Assembly (NCBI GenBank): GCA_002437115.1
Contig: DJOD01000039.1
Location: forward strand, 9,234-73,233
Origin: Prevotella sp. UBA6447
GTDB taxonomy: Bacteria > Bacteroidota > Bacteroidia > Bacteroidales > Bacteroidaceae
Direction: 5' to 3'
Length of the DNA stretch: 64,000 nucleotides
Positions 54,405 through 63,229 of the stretch are shown here, in pieces. The notes under the pieces are model-generated. The model was not told the DNA's origin. It did no database searches and worked only from the letters and a program-made list of their open reading frames with translations. Both the position numbers and the translations under genes were made by a program. Within the stretch, counting starts at the first letter, position 1; every line of letters starts with the position of its first letter.

Positions 54405-55373
54405 TTAATATGGGTATTTGTAATATTTCACTCCCGAGCCATGAAGATACTCGGCTTTGATTTTTTTCCACAAGATTTTTATGTAGAGATGGCGTTTAAA
54501 GCTCTTTGGATCATATTTTTTGATGTCCTCTGCATTCAATTTATTCTTATAAGCTCTAAAACTATCTCCCCAAACCATAAATCTGTCAAAGCAAGACTTT
54601 TCTATATCCATTTGCATGGAACGCTTCTGAAAGTGAGCATACAAAATTTCTTTTTGGTGTATCTCACTTGTGCCACGCTTTACCCACAACAAGAACAACT
54701 TACCATTCTGGTATGCAAAAACATTATGGGCATCATACTCGAATTGCTCTTTTTCGTAGAGAGGAATTCGATAGTCATCATGCCGATAGTCTATGTCAAA
54801 AAAGGTAAAGTTGTCACAAGTTTCTATACCATTCTCATGACAATACCTACCGAACGCTTTCTGCTCATCAAAGCAATAAGCAAAGTCAGAAGAAAAAGCA
54901 TCACGATATGTAACAATGTTGGAACTTTCATATCTATATGCCTTTCGCATTCTTTCATCATTACGCATCAAGCAACAGTGACCTCTGTCACCTATTTTAT
55001 CGTAATTATTCAACATTTCATCGGTAATGAATTTTCTAATATCCCCCCAAACGAGATCGGTATCACAATATCCCCAAAAGTCATAATCCTTGATATATTG
55101 GTAGAACAGGTCTCCGTAAGCAGGTCTATACTCACAAAGTTTATAAGGCTTTTTTAGAGAAATTTTGAAGTCAAAATGAGATTGAAAACTATCTCTGAGT
55201 TCCTCGAAAGTAGTTCTTACAACCTTTACATTAGAAGGATATGGATGTTCATCCATACAATCCGTAAATATTATCCAGTTAATTGTAGGATTATTCTTAC
55301 AACTATTCAGCCAAATATCAAAATAGTTGCTAAAATGGCCGAAATAAGGAATAATAAAAACTATTGTCTTCAT
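54405..55373 (-). CDS. DUF6625-like glycosyltransferase-type protein
   Basis: 322 residues. KTIVFIIPYFGHFSNYFDIW start, central FWGYCDTDLVWGDIRKFIT with a DTD metal-binding-like motif, and a C-terminal HAHFQKRSMQ-type region. Resembles the DUF6625 family found in capsule/EPS clusters, thought to be GT-A-like glycosyltransferases. Follows the iron-sulfur protein gene by 2 bp. Visibly AT-rich. Function inferred from family and context only. Confidence 0.75.
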   Translation of the reverse strand: MKTIVFIIPYFGHFSNYFDIWLNSCKNNPTINWIIFTDCMDEHPYPSNVKVVRTTFEELRDSFQSHFDFKISLKKPYKLCEYRPAYGDLFYQYIKDYDFWGYCDTDLVWGDIRKFITDEMLNNYDKIGDRGHCCLMRNDERMRKAYRYESSNIVTYRDAFSSDFAYCFDEQKAFGRYCHENGIETCDNFTFFDIDYRHDDYRIPLYEKEQFEYDAHNVFAYQNGKLFLLWVKRGTSEIHQKEILYAHFQKRSMQMDIEKSCFDRFMVWGDSFRAYKNKLNAEDIKKYDPKSFKRHLYIKILWKKIKAEYLHGSGVKYYKYPY

Positions 55374-55375
55374 AT

Positions 55376-56503
55376 TTATCTTCCAATACTATTTTTCACT
55401 AAGAATTTCAAATATTTAGCAGGAAGGACTCTAAACAAAGCATATTCCAACGAATGATTATCTAATAAAGAATAGAAGTAATCCTGCTTGGGATGCATTT
55501 TGCTTGGATTCTTCAGATTATGGTTTAAGCGTATCGCTTCTGCCATCGTATGCTCTTCTGTTACGATTTCATCAACTGTACCTATGAAATCCATCCCTTT
55601 AAAAGTATTGACCAATATCAGGGAAATGCCATTTTCTGGCTTCATATTAGATTCCGTATACTCAATACCCCAAAAATCTCCAAGGCTTAAATCGGCTATA
55701 CGTTTTTCTTGTGCAAAAGGGCAGTCATAACAACTCTTACGATAATACAAGCCTCGGAAGAAACCAAAATAAAAAGCATCGTTAGAAGCAATTCTTGAAT
55801 ATTTCTTTCCGTTGTCAAAAGATATTGTCATTCGCATTTTAACCCAACCAAGACTTTTATCTCGGAATAAGATTTCTGTCACCTTTGCTCCATATCGCTT
55901 TTCTTTGTCGGATATATAACGAGCCACGATTTTCTTGGAAGGCACGCCATGACATATTAAGTCACAGGTGATGAGGTTATCATAAGTCTTAACTAAGAAT
56001 GCCATTAAGCCTGCTACCTGACAAGGCGTACCACAAAATAAGACCTTTGTTCCTTCACGAAGATATGTCTTTATTTCGCTATAAATACGCCCAACATTAC
56101 TTTGATAATATTTAGATTTTAAGCACAACTCCAACTCATGTTCATTTTTTACTATCACATGATGTAAATCACAATCATCAAATTGTCTAGCAGCACAAAC
56201 TATTCCACCTTCCCGCAGGATTTTTCTCGCCAACGCCTGGAACATTCCTCCAGACGTACTCTTCATGGCGAGTTCTTTGTTACGAATTTGCCCTGCCAAC
56301 ACCTTGACTGGGGTCTTCAATTGCGGTAATTCGTTAGCAGGGCAAACCTTTACGCATTTATTGCAACCAACACAAACAGAATCATCGACTAGTGGTTGAA
56401 TAAATCTGGTTTTATCTTCACTTACTGTAATACATTGTTTAGGGCAAGCATTGACACAAGCCAAACACCCCATGCATTTCTCTTTTTTACATATTTCTTT
56501 CAT
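55376..56503 (-). CDS. Iron-sulfur F420-hydrogenase-beta-like protein of EPS clusters
   Basis: 375 residues. N-terminal two 4Fe-4S ferredoxin motifs (CMGCLACVNACPKQC and CVGCNKCVKVCP), then the FrhB N- and C-terminal-type domains (STSGGMFQALARKIL, VLFCGTPCQVAGLMAFL, CYDCPFAQEKRIADLSLGDF). This family recurs next to polysaccharide pyruvyl transferases and is presumed to act on the glycan or its precursor by a redox step. Overlaps the pyruvyl transferase start by 4 nt (ATGA). Confidence 0.85.
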   Translation of the reverse strand: MKEICKKEKCMGCLACVNACPKQCITVSEDKTRFIQPLVDDSVCVGCNKCVKVCPANELPQLKTPVKVLAGQIRNKELAMKSTSGGMFQALARKILREGGIVCAARQFDDCDLHHVIVKNEHELELCLKSKYYQSNVGRIYSEIKTYLREGTKVLFCGTPCQVAGLMAFLVKTYDNLITCDLICHGVPSKKIVARYISDKEKRYGAKVTEILFRDKSLGWVKMRMTISFDNGKKYSRIASNDAFYFGFFRGLYYRKSCYDCPFAQEKRIADLSLGDFWGIEYTESNMKPENGISLILVNTFKGMDFIGTVDEIVTEEHTMAEAIRLNHNLKNPSKMHPKQDYFYSLLDNHSLEYALFRVLPAKYLKFLVKNSIGR

Positions 56504-57597
56504 GATAAAGCTTTTTTCAAATATTCTATTGAAGCTCTTTTAGCTTCTCCAATGCGCTGTTTCGCAAGGGCATAATCAGTGCCCTTTAAACGTTCATATC
56601 TTTCTTTCAGCGTATTTATATCCAAGACATCAAAGTACATGTCATTGAGTTGAGTTATCTGAAACAGATTCTGGCGTCTAAAATCAGGTTTATTTTTATC
56701 CAATATAACAGAAAACAATGGAGTTTCTTCAATAATAGAGAAAACGGTTCCATGAAAAGAATTTGTTATAACCAAATCTGCATTTTTGATGTAAGATACA
56801 AACTCCTTGGGACCAACATCATATTTTTGCTTAAAAGCAGAAATTGAAGCATACTTAGCTCTTGGAGATAAATTGATTACATCTAGATGAAATAATTTTG
56901 CAGCCTCCAAAGCTAATTTAACTAAGTCATCAGAATAAATCAATGAATAAAAACAAATGTATCCCTTTTCTTTTACCGGAACAAGCTGTTCATCCCATAA
57001 TTTCTCATCTACCAACAAAGTTGGGTCTAACACTGTGTCTATCTTTTTATCCATCAATTTCCCCAAACAGTCTGCAAGTTTGATTTCTCGTGCAGAAAGA
57101 GCAGAATATTCCTCCATATAGTTCAACAAGTTATTCTTGATGAAATTCTCATCTATATCAGAACCCATACTAGGGGCATAAGCAATCTTCTTTCCCTTAA
57201 AAGAAAAAGGAAGAAGATAGATCATGTCTGCATCATAAGTGTTAGCAGATTGATTCCAAATCTGATCGCTACCTGTCACAATAGCCCAGTCATCTTTCAC
57301 GAAGTTTGCTACTTCATTCATGGAAGTCATACAAGGTAAATCGGTAAGAGTATTGTACAAGAAATTTTCGAAAGTCTTGTATCTCTTGATATACTTCTGT
57401 AAATGCAAGAGATGAAAAACTTGCGTCTTTATTCCAACGGAAAAAACACTATATAATTTCTGCTGCCGTTGATTACGATAATTGATGATATTACTATCAA
57501 AGCCCAAAGATTTTATGATATGCTTTAAAGCATAAGCTTGCAACATCGAGCCATAATTATGGGCTGCATGAAATGTTAGTATTCCGACTTTATCCAT
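56500..57597 (-). CDS. Polysaccharide pyruvyl transferase family protein
   Basis: 365 residues. GILTFHAAHNYGSMLQAYAL is the classic start; VTGSDQIWNQSANTYDADMI and TNSFHGTVFSI contain the HGT-type nucleotide/PEP-binding signature of the family. It would add a pyruvate ketal from PEP to a sugar of the exopolysaccharide, giving it negative charge. Overlaps the preceding GT4 gene by 8 nt and the next gene by 4 nt. Confidence 0.88.
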   Translation of the reverse strand: MDKVGILTFHAAHNYGSMLQAYALKHIIKSLGFDSNIINYRNQRQQKLYSVFSVGIKTQVFHLLHLQKYIKRYKTFENFLYNTLTDLPCMTSMNEVANFVKDDWAIVTGSDQIWNQSANTYDADMIYLLPFSFKGKKIAYAPSMGSDIDENFIKNNLLNYMEEYSALSAREIKLADCLGKLMDKKIDTVLDPTLLVDEKLWDEQLVPVKEKGYICFYSLIYSDDLVKLALEAAKLFHLDVINLSPRAKYASISAFKQKYDVGPKEFVSYIKNADLVITNSFHGTVFSIIEETPLFSVILDKNKPDFRRQNLFQITQLNDMYFDVLDINTLKERYERLKGTDYALAKQRIGEAKRASIEYLKKALS

Positions 57598-58672
57598 TTG
57601 TATAAATTTTATAGTACTTTGAAGAGCATTCTTCCATAGAGAACTTCTTCATAAACTCCTTAAACAATATTTTTTTTTCTATTTTACCTCGCTCAGAGAC
57701 AGCCATTTTCACAACTTCTTCAAAAGATTCCTCTTCACAATCTTTTGACAGATAGCCAGTAATTCCATCCTTAATCACATTAGGAATTCCTCCCACAGGT
57801 GTACATATTGGCACAACGCCACAGGCTATCGCCTCTAATAGAGAGATAGGAAGACCTTCCCACAAAGAGGTCAAGCAAAAGAAATCACTGCATAGCAAGT
57901 AATCCACAACGTTTGTTTTCGCTCCCAAGAAATGAATGTGATCTTTTGCCTTGTCGCGCAAATATTGACCAACCGTATCAAATTTTTCACCAAGCACCAA
58001 CAAGATAACATGTTTATCATACAACCGATTAAAGACATTGATAAGTACATCTTGATGTTTCTGAGGACAAAATCTTGCCACATGAATAAAAACTATATCA
58101 TCAAGATGCTTCTTATAAGCCTCAACTTCATGCCTAACATGATCATATTGCTCAGTCTTGACAGGAAATGTTCGTCCATTATCAACCTTATAAGCATTGT
58201 CTAAGCCATACAATTTCACATACGAATCGTAACAAATATCAGAGATTGTTACAGGAATGATTCTATGGTGTCTAAAGAGTGCCTTATTTATAAACTTCTC
58301 AAATGGAAAAGAAAGACATTTGTCTGCTACATTATGAAGAGTCGCAACAAATTTTATTTTGCGAAAAAGCAAAGATGGCAATACCAACAATGGACTAACT
58401 TGATGGCCATGAACAACATCTGGACTTTCATGTTTGATAACATTGATGACGCCAATGAAAGATTTCCAACACAACCCCTTTCTACAACCTAGGTTGATAT
58501 ATTTTACCTTCGGAGAAAGAAACTGTTTATGAAATGTATTTTTAGGATTAGAATCATCAAGGATGGTACATACAACAACTTCGTTCTGTTCACAAAGACT
58601 GTTACACAAGTCTACAACAAATCGCTCAGCCCCTCCAGCTCCTAAATTATAATCTATTTGTAAAATCTTCAT
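57590..58672 (-). CDS. Glycosyltransferase family 4 protein
   Basis: 360 residues. GT-B: MKILQIDYNLGAGGAERFVV (glycine loop), VVHGHQVSPLLVLPSLL, HVARFCPQKHQDVLINVF, then FCLTSLWEGLPISLLEAIACG with the E-x7-E motif and PVGGIPNVIKDG. Builds the same glycan as neighbours. Starts just downstream of a decayed acetyltransferase; the 16-bp tandem repeat at 58676-58713 lies between them. AT-rich. Confidence 0.88.
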   Translation of the reverse strand: MKILQIDYNLGAGGAERFVVDLCNSLCEQNEVVVCTILDDSNPKNTFHKQFLSPKVKYINLGCRKGLCWKSFIGVINVIKHESPDVVHGHQVSPLLVLPSLLFRKIKFVATLHNVADKCLSFPFEKFINKALFRHHRIIPVTISDICYDSYVKLYGLDNAYKVDNGRTFPVKTEQYDHVRHEVEAYKKHLDDIVFIHVARFCPQKHQDVLINVFNRLYDKHVILLVLGEKFDTVGQYLRDKAKDHIHFLGAKTNVVDYLLCSDFFCLTSLWEGLPISLLEAIACGVVPICTPVGGIPNVIKDGITGYLSKDCEEESFEEVVKMAVSERGKIEKKILFKEFMKKFSMEECSSKYYKIYTNG

Positions 58673-58675
58673 ACA

Positions 58676-58713
58676 TTTTTGTAGTTAATGATTTTTGTAG
58701 TTAATGATTTTTG
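58676..58713. repeat. 16-bp tandem duplication at acetyltransferase 3' end
   Basis: Two perfect copies of TTTTTGTAGTTAATGA (58676-58691 and 58692-58707) plus TTTTTG of a third. It duplicates the gene's last codons and stop, so either copy provides a stop; it lies right before the GT4 start. Confidence 0.85.
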
Positions 58714-59073
58714 CAGGAACTCCAGCTACTATTGCATTCTTTGGCACATCATGAGTAACCACCGAACCAGCTCCTATCGTCGAATTATCTCCTATTTTTA
58801 CATCTTCCACTATACAGCAATGAGGTGCAATATAAACGTTGTCACCTATCGTAGCAGCATGTCCCTTATTACTACCAATTGTACAAAATTGAGAAATAGT
58901 GAAATTTACGCTAGCGAGCCTCCACCAAAACGTAAACCGGAATCCACGTTCAAATAACAATATCTTCAAAAAAGACTTAACTTTTCCTGCCCCCCCGATT
59001 CGCACAATGACGAATATCTGCGATAATCTGCCTTGATCAACCTCATTGCGCGTGCGTAGCCCATATTTTTCAT
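58685..59073 (-). pseudogene. Decayed serine-acetyltransferase-like gene
   Basis: N-terminal codons from ATG 59073 or 59046 read MRLIKADYRRYSSLCESGG, but at the G7 tract (58990-58996) the frame breaks; eight G would join it to VKSFLKILLFERGFRFTFWW. About 50-60 residues are then missing (WWRLA directly followed by VNFTISQFCTIG), compared with intact CapG/CysE-like left-handed beta-helix acetyltransferases. The end is typical (IGDNVYIAPHC, STIGAGSVVTHDVPKNAIVA, GVPAKI). It would have O-acetylated the exopolysaccharide. Confidence 0.75.
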
Positions 59074-59121
59074 GACAATTACCTATTAGTGTTTTTCTTG
59101 ACAAAATTGTTTAGAAGCGTT

Positions 59122-60399
59122 TCACGCCCTCTTTGACTCGCGGCGAAATGCCCACTGGTACTCAGACCTGCGGCATATAGCCTTCATTTCTTCACGATAC
59201 CACTCGCCATCGGAGGAGACGAAGTAGATGTCATCACAGAAGTCGCGCCAACACTTATCGATGTTGGTATAGAAGGACGACAGCTCTGGGTGGGAAAAGG
59301 AAGGGACATAGTCGTCCACGCTGATTCCCATACCATTCAGCTTCTTCGTGATGCTCTCCACCGTCTCGCCTGCGTTACGAGAGACATTCAGCTCCATGGC
59401 CCTACGTGAGACAACGCGACGCTCAAACCTATCCCTAAACCTGTCGTTCCAGGCATGTTGCAACAGGTCTTCGCTAAAATAGTCTTTTCCCTCATTACAC
59501 CTCCTGAAGATATCCCTTTCCACGGCATCGTCATGCTTGAAATACACGGCATTCACTTCAGGCAAGGTCTTGAAGTCCATGCCCTTTTCCATCTCGAGCA
59601 GGAAGCCCCGTTGTGCCCCGCTCCGGAGAAACAGCTGCTTGCCTATGTTTTTCAAGGCATAGCCGCGATGCTGCTGAAAGGCCCATGGAAACACCAAATT
59701 GTAATAATAGATCACGCCCGTTTTCTCACAATTACCTAAAGGATGGTACGATTCTTCCTTATAGGACGAGGAGGCGAAGAATGCCGCCACATTTAAATCG
59801 GATGTCAAGTCGAGGAAATGCGACTTGTTGCAATAATGCTGAGCAAGACCCGGATAATGCATCCTTATCTTGAACGTGTCGTGCAACAGCTCTATGCCAT
59901 TCTCCAGCAGTTGAACCAGAGGCAACGACCGAATCAGCAGCTCTATCTCTTGCGAGAAGATCAGGAAGTCAAGGTAGTATTCTTTTTTGTTATGTTCCGC
60001 ATCTCGAAACATATTTGGCACACAAGGTTTCCCCTCATAGTAATCACTCTGTCCACGATAAAGAAACTTGTGCCCATACAGGTTCGGCTTCAATGCGAAG
60101 AAAGGCTTATATGGGCCGATAGGCGCCATTTGAGAGGCCACAAAGGCCTGTTCTGGAAGTCCATTGTTTCTATGCGCGACGTAAGATGCCGCCCAGTCAA
60201 CACGAAAGTAACCTCGTTCCAAATCATAGAAATACTGCTCGTTCGCGATGTCCTGCATCAGTCCGTCATTTGCATAAGCCTCCGCTTCCGCCTCACGCAG
60301 CCATTCCATCGCCTGGTTGATATTGTCGAATGGATTTTCTTTGCTACCCTTCTCGCCGGGCTTTATGGTTCGCGGACGGCCTTGGTCGTTACGCAACAT
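59122..60399 (-). CDS. FRG-domain protein
   Basis: 425 residues. FRG domain: FLYRGQSDYYEGKPCVPNMF (R115-G-Q117), then AQHYCNKSHFLDLTSDLNVA and AFFASSSYKEESYHP, matching the F/Y-RGQ and HY..P.LDLT...ALFFA pattern. The domain is unstudied biochemically but occurs in toxin- and phage-defence-like proteins. N-terminus: GRPRTIKPGEKGSKENPFDN. The upstream frame continues to code before ATG 60399 (DAYQIHLDKETGNLLFAKYM), so the true protein probably begins in the gene at 60389-60910. Confidence 0.75.
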   Translation of the reverse strand: MLRNDQGRPRTIKPGEKGSKENPFDNINQAMEWLREAEAEAYANDGLMQDIANEQYFYDLERGYFRVDWAASYVAHRNNGLPEQAFVASQMAPIGPYKPFFALKPNLYGHKFLYRGQSDYYEGKPCVPNMFRDAEHNKKEYYLDFLIFSQEIELLIRSLPLVQLLENGIELLHDTFKIRMHYPGLAQHYCNKSHFLDLTSDLNVAAFFASSSYKEESYHPLGNCEKTGVIYYYNLVFPWAFQQHRGYALKNIGKQLFLRSGAQRGFLLEMEKGMDFKTLPEVNAVYFKHDDAVERDIFRRCNEGKDYFSEDLLQHAWNDRFRDRFERRVVSRRAMELNVSRNAGETVESITKKLNGMGISVDDYVPSFSHPELSSFYTNIDKCWRDFCDDIYFVSSDGEWYREEMKAICRRSEYQWAFRRESKRA

Positions 60400-60910
60400 G
60401 TACTTGGCAAACAGGAGATTTCCAGTCTCTTTGTCCAGATGGATTTGGTAAGCATCTTTTTTGCATTTCGAACACGCTGCCCCTCAGCCCGAACTCATCT
60501 CTCAGAATTGCCAACGACCGTGCAAAGTAAGATTCAGAAGAAAAGATTGGCGGGCACGGACACTGAATGCCCTTCATGAACATCATGGCATTGGCAAACC
60601 CCATGGCATCATCCATTGCCTGTTCTGACTGCAACGAATAAGCCACTCCATGCAATCGACGTTGCTGGATCAATCGGGCCGCGAAATACGTTCTCTCCCT
60701 TAGTTTTGTGAACGCATTATGCAAAGCGCAAAACTCAAGGAACCCCACCTCCACTGTAATCTCATCATCAGCCCCCCAGACGAACACGCCAAAGGGAGAT
60801 TGTCTTTGGCTATAGCTCACGGATATCGTGTCCGCATCCATCTGAAGAAAGCGACAAGCTTCCTCCAAAAAACTTACGACCAAACGCTTAGCAAAACGCA
60901 TATCACTCAT
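60389..60910 (-). CDS. N-terminal part of a probable frameshifted FRG protein
   Basis: 173 residues from ATG 60910, which overlaps the stop of an acetyltransferase fragment by 4 nt. Unrecognised: RFAKRLVVSFLEEACRFLQ, GVFVWGADDEITVEVGFLEF, LHGVAYSLQSEQAMDDAMGF. It ends with an unlikely tail after VFEMQKR, while the +1 frame gives QKDAYQIHLDKETGNLLF leading straight into the FRG gene. One A fewer in the A6 tract (60457-60462) joins them into a protein of roughly 590 residues. So this is either the first part of a broken gene or an independent small gene. Confidence 0.6.
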   Translation of the reverse strand: MSDMRFAKRLVVSFLEEACRFLQMDADTISVSYSQRQSPFGVFVWGADDEITVEVGFLEFCALHNAFTKLRERTYFAARLIQQRRLHGVAYSLQSEQAMDDAMGFANAMMFMKGIQCPCPPIFSSESYFARSLAILRDEFGLRGSVFEMQKRCLPNPSGQRDWKSPVCQVHVA

Positions 60911-61047
60911 AATCTTCTCTTCTTGATAAACCTTGCAGGCACGCCTGCCACGACACAGTTGTCCGGCACCTCCTTCACTACAACAGCATAAGTGCGACCA
61001 CCACACACCACCAACTGAAGACACGAGGCATCACCTATTTTACTTTG
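60907..61047 (-). pseudogene. 3' fragment of an acetyltransferase gene
   Basis: Reads SKIGDASC... then AVVVKEVPDNCVVAGVPARF and IKKRRL before a TGA. This is the C-terminal end of a CysE/CapG-like acetyltransferase; the IGxG hexapeptide repeats upstream are garbled and absent further on. Its stop overlaps the ATG of the next gene (ATGA), so it once was the coupled upstream gene. The flanking gap 61048-61259 holds nothing recognisable. Confidence 0.7.
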
Positions 61048-61259
61048 AAAAGACAGTATTGAAGGCAAGCTGAGGCGCTTGCTTTCATGACTCGCAAAGA
61101 CAACGAAGCAACAGGCTACTGGGCAGCCAAGCAAGTGCTTGACTGCCTATAAGGCCATATAGTCAAATAAAAAGTATCGTTAGCTTCTCAGCAATGATGT
61201 CGGTTGAATCTTTCTAATCACTATCATTACTGATTGGAAAATTAAGTTTTGTTCTTTTA

Positions 61260-61727
61260 TCACTTGATGACAAAAGGTGTGTTTGTTATCCGAAGGCCGT
61301 GCTTGGCTAATGCACGATACTGCCGTGAGGTCTTAGTGATGCGCACTTTTCCTGACGGAATCCAATAATGGACATTATCGTTCCTTATAGCAGCAAGTTC
61401 ACGTCCCTTCTCCTTGAGCCATTGCTCAAGCCACTGTTCCTTTTTGATCATATCGTTCACATTACTGGTACTCGCCGGATGCACTTCTACGAACCATGTC
61501 TTTTGCTTATAGCCGATAACATAGTCCCACCTTGAATCCTCAGGATACAATGCCTTGGTGCAACCATCTATGTCGCAACTCCCCAACAACGCATCGCGAA
61601 CCGATATGGAGACCTTGGCCGAATTGTTACCCAAAGCCTTTAGGCCTTCACGGTAACCATTTTTCAAGTCGGACGTCTTTTCAATGGCCGACTTGAAAGG
61701 ATTGCCTTCACCTGCCCTGTGTTTCAT
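61260..61727 (-). CDS. Small protein paired with an AAA ATPase, nuclease-like
   Basis: 155 residues. No family recognised with confidence. SRWDYVIGYKQKTWFVEVHP, with spaced D, E and H, followed by KKEQWLEQWLKEKGREL, resembles the core of a PD-(D/E)xK-like nuclease fold, but a clear catalytic Lys is not seen, so this is tentative. Its ATG follows the ATPase TAA directly. The pair therefore functions together, most plausibly as effector and sensor of a defence module. Confidence 0.55.
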   Translation of the reverse strand: MKHRAGEGNPFKSAIEKTSDLKNGYREGLKALGNNSAKVSISVRDALLGSCDIDGCTKALYPEDSRWDYVIGYKQKTWFVEVHPASTSNVNDMIKKEQWLEQWLKEKGRELAAIRNDNVHYWIPSGKVRITKTSRQYRALAKHGLRITNTPFVIK

Positions 61728-62903
61728 TTATTTTCCTCCATCTTCCTGGTAATACTTACTGACCACGTCGGATGCTCTCCCGGAAAAAGAAGACAAGCCT
61801 CCCCAATCGGATATAACAGAATCTTCGGCTTCCACATCCAAAGAAGAAATGTCTGTGGACACGACTCCACCCCCTCGTGACTCAAAGAAGAAGGTCTTTA
61901 CCATTTTACTCTTCAAGCCATTGAGCACTTGGGCCGCCGTACAGTTCTGGTCTATGTCAAACAATTCACAAAGGGCGCTTTTCAATTCCTCTTCCGGCAA
62001 AGTTTTTAGGGACTCAAAAACCCAAGCGAATTCCAGCAACGTCGGGGAATGGGTTGACACCAGGACCTTATAGCCTGACTGCATCAACTCAATGATTTCC
62101 AGAATCACAGCTTGTATGGCGCGCGGATGCAACCCCATCTCGGGTTCCTCAATGATCACCCATTTGTAATCATTCTTGTTGATCACAGACGTGGGTGGCC
62201 CCGACAAGCAATACATGGCCAAGAGCAGTGGCATGAATTCCTTTTGGCCCGCGCTCCACGTCATGAAAGGAAGGCTCACCTCATTGACGTTCAACTTCAT
62301 TTTCCTTTGGCCAGAAGTCTGATCGATCACCACCTTCGCTCCATGGAAAACCGACTTGTCAATCGATTTCTTCACAGCCCCCTTTAAACGATTGCGCATG
62401 GGAAATATCACGTCAGGATTTCCCAATCCACCCTGTATGAACACACGCAGCGTCTCGCTGAAGTTCTTCAGCACATAAGGCGTGGATCCGTCAAACTCCA
62501 TGAAATTTTTAGGCCGTCCATCCGAAATGCCCAAGATGCGCTGGGCAGGGACATAAAACACAGCCTCCTTGGCGCCTAACTTGAATTTAGCGGGCCTCAA
62601 CAAGTCTGAAATGGAAAAAGACTTGTCGCCAAATTGAATCCGGGTCTTTTGCGTAAACAGCGAATGCAACCCCTCACCGAAGTAAAGGTCAAGAAAAGGA
62701 TTCACATCCGTCTTGGACAAGATATAATTGTACTTGCGCAAAACATCCATAATGTTTGCGCTATCCACGACCAACTTGAACAGTTCCAAGAACAAGCTCT
62801 TCCCACTTGCCTGTGGGCCTATCAAGATGTTCAAGTCACCCATGTTCAGGTCCACCGACTTTATCGGTCCGAAACTCTCCACCTTTAGTCTTGTCGTATC
62901 CAT
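61728..62903 (-). CDS. AAA-family ATPase (AAA_15/OLD-like)
   Basis: 391 residues of the SMC/OLD-like ABC ATPase group. Walker A IGPQASGKS (28-36), SMC-type start LKVESFGPIKSVDLNMGDLN, ABC-type signature near WSAGQKEFMPLLLAM, Walker B KWVIIEEPEMGLHPRA and D-loop/His-switch LVSTHSPTLLE. The C-terminal extension (FFFESRGGGVVSTDIS) carries no TOPRIM domain. Such ATPases sense phage or DNA and activate a partner. The partner starts immediately after its stop. Confidence 0.82.
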   Translation of the reverse strand: MDTTRLKVESFGPIKSVDLNMGDLNILIGPQASGKSLFLELFKLVVDSANIMDVLRKYNYILSKTDVNPFLDLYFGEGLHSLFTQKTRIQFGDKSFSISDLLRPAKFKLGAKEAVFYVPAQRILGISDGRPKNFMEFDGSTPYVLKNFSETLRVFIQGGLGNPDVIFPMRNRLKGAVKKSIDKSVFHGAKVVIDQTSGQRKMKLNVNEVSLPFMTWSAGQKEFMPLLLAMYCLSGPPTSVINKNDYKWVIIEEPEMGLHPRAIQAVILEIIELMQSGYKVLVSTHSPTLLEFAWVFESLKTLPEEELKSALCELFDIDQNCTAAQVLNGLKSKMVKTFFFESRGGGVVSTDISSLDVEAEDSVISDWGGLSSFSGRASDVVSKYYQEDGGK

Positions 62904-63017
62904 AAAGCGAATTCTATAATCACCGAAATCTTTTCTTTAGTATATTATGGGCATTGGCATTTAGCCTCTTCGAACAGAGTTCGAAAAACATACTTTTCAA
63001 ATGCTTCGGCGAAAATA

Positions 63018-63046
63018 CAAAAATATTTTTGAGAGACAAAGACAAA
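63018..63046 (-). promoter_or_regulatory. Possible promoter of the ATPase module
   Basis: Minus-strand TTTG (63046-63043), 17-nt spacer (short), TATTTTTG (63025-63018), 115 bp before the ATG. The same site is a CAAAAATATTTTTG palindrome (63018-63031), which could be an operator. Confidence 0.35.
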
Positions 63047-63079
63047 TTGCCATTTTTAGGCTGTTGCATGTCCTCATGC

Positions 63080-63229
63080 TCATCTTTCGCTCTTTCTGAT
63101 GACCTTGGCGGGCACACCCGCCACCACACAATTGTCCGGGACATCCTTGACGACAACGGCGTTGGGAGCCACGATTACATTATTTCCTATCGTAATACCG
63201 CCAAACACCTTGCTAATAATGCCATTGCG
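63080..63229 (-). pseudogene. 3' fragment of an acetyltransferase gene
   Basis: Reads NGIISKVFGGITIGNNVIVA then PNAVVVKDVPDNCVVAGVPA and KVIRKSER, the C-terminal half of a hexapeptide-repeat serine acetyltransferase. An in-frame TAA lies immediately upstream (63230-63232), which is the stop of the next gene, so no start exists. It is abutted by the TOPRIM-like gene on one side and the ATPase promoter region on the other. Confidence 0.75.

Noticed and set aside
60907..61134. 75-codon minus-strand open frame taken as a gene
   Set aside because: Only its end is acetyltransferase-like; the start is random-looking, so it is listed as a pseudogene fragment.
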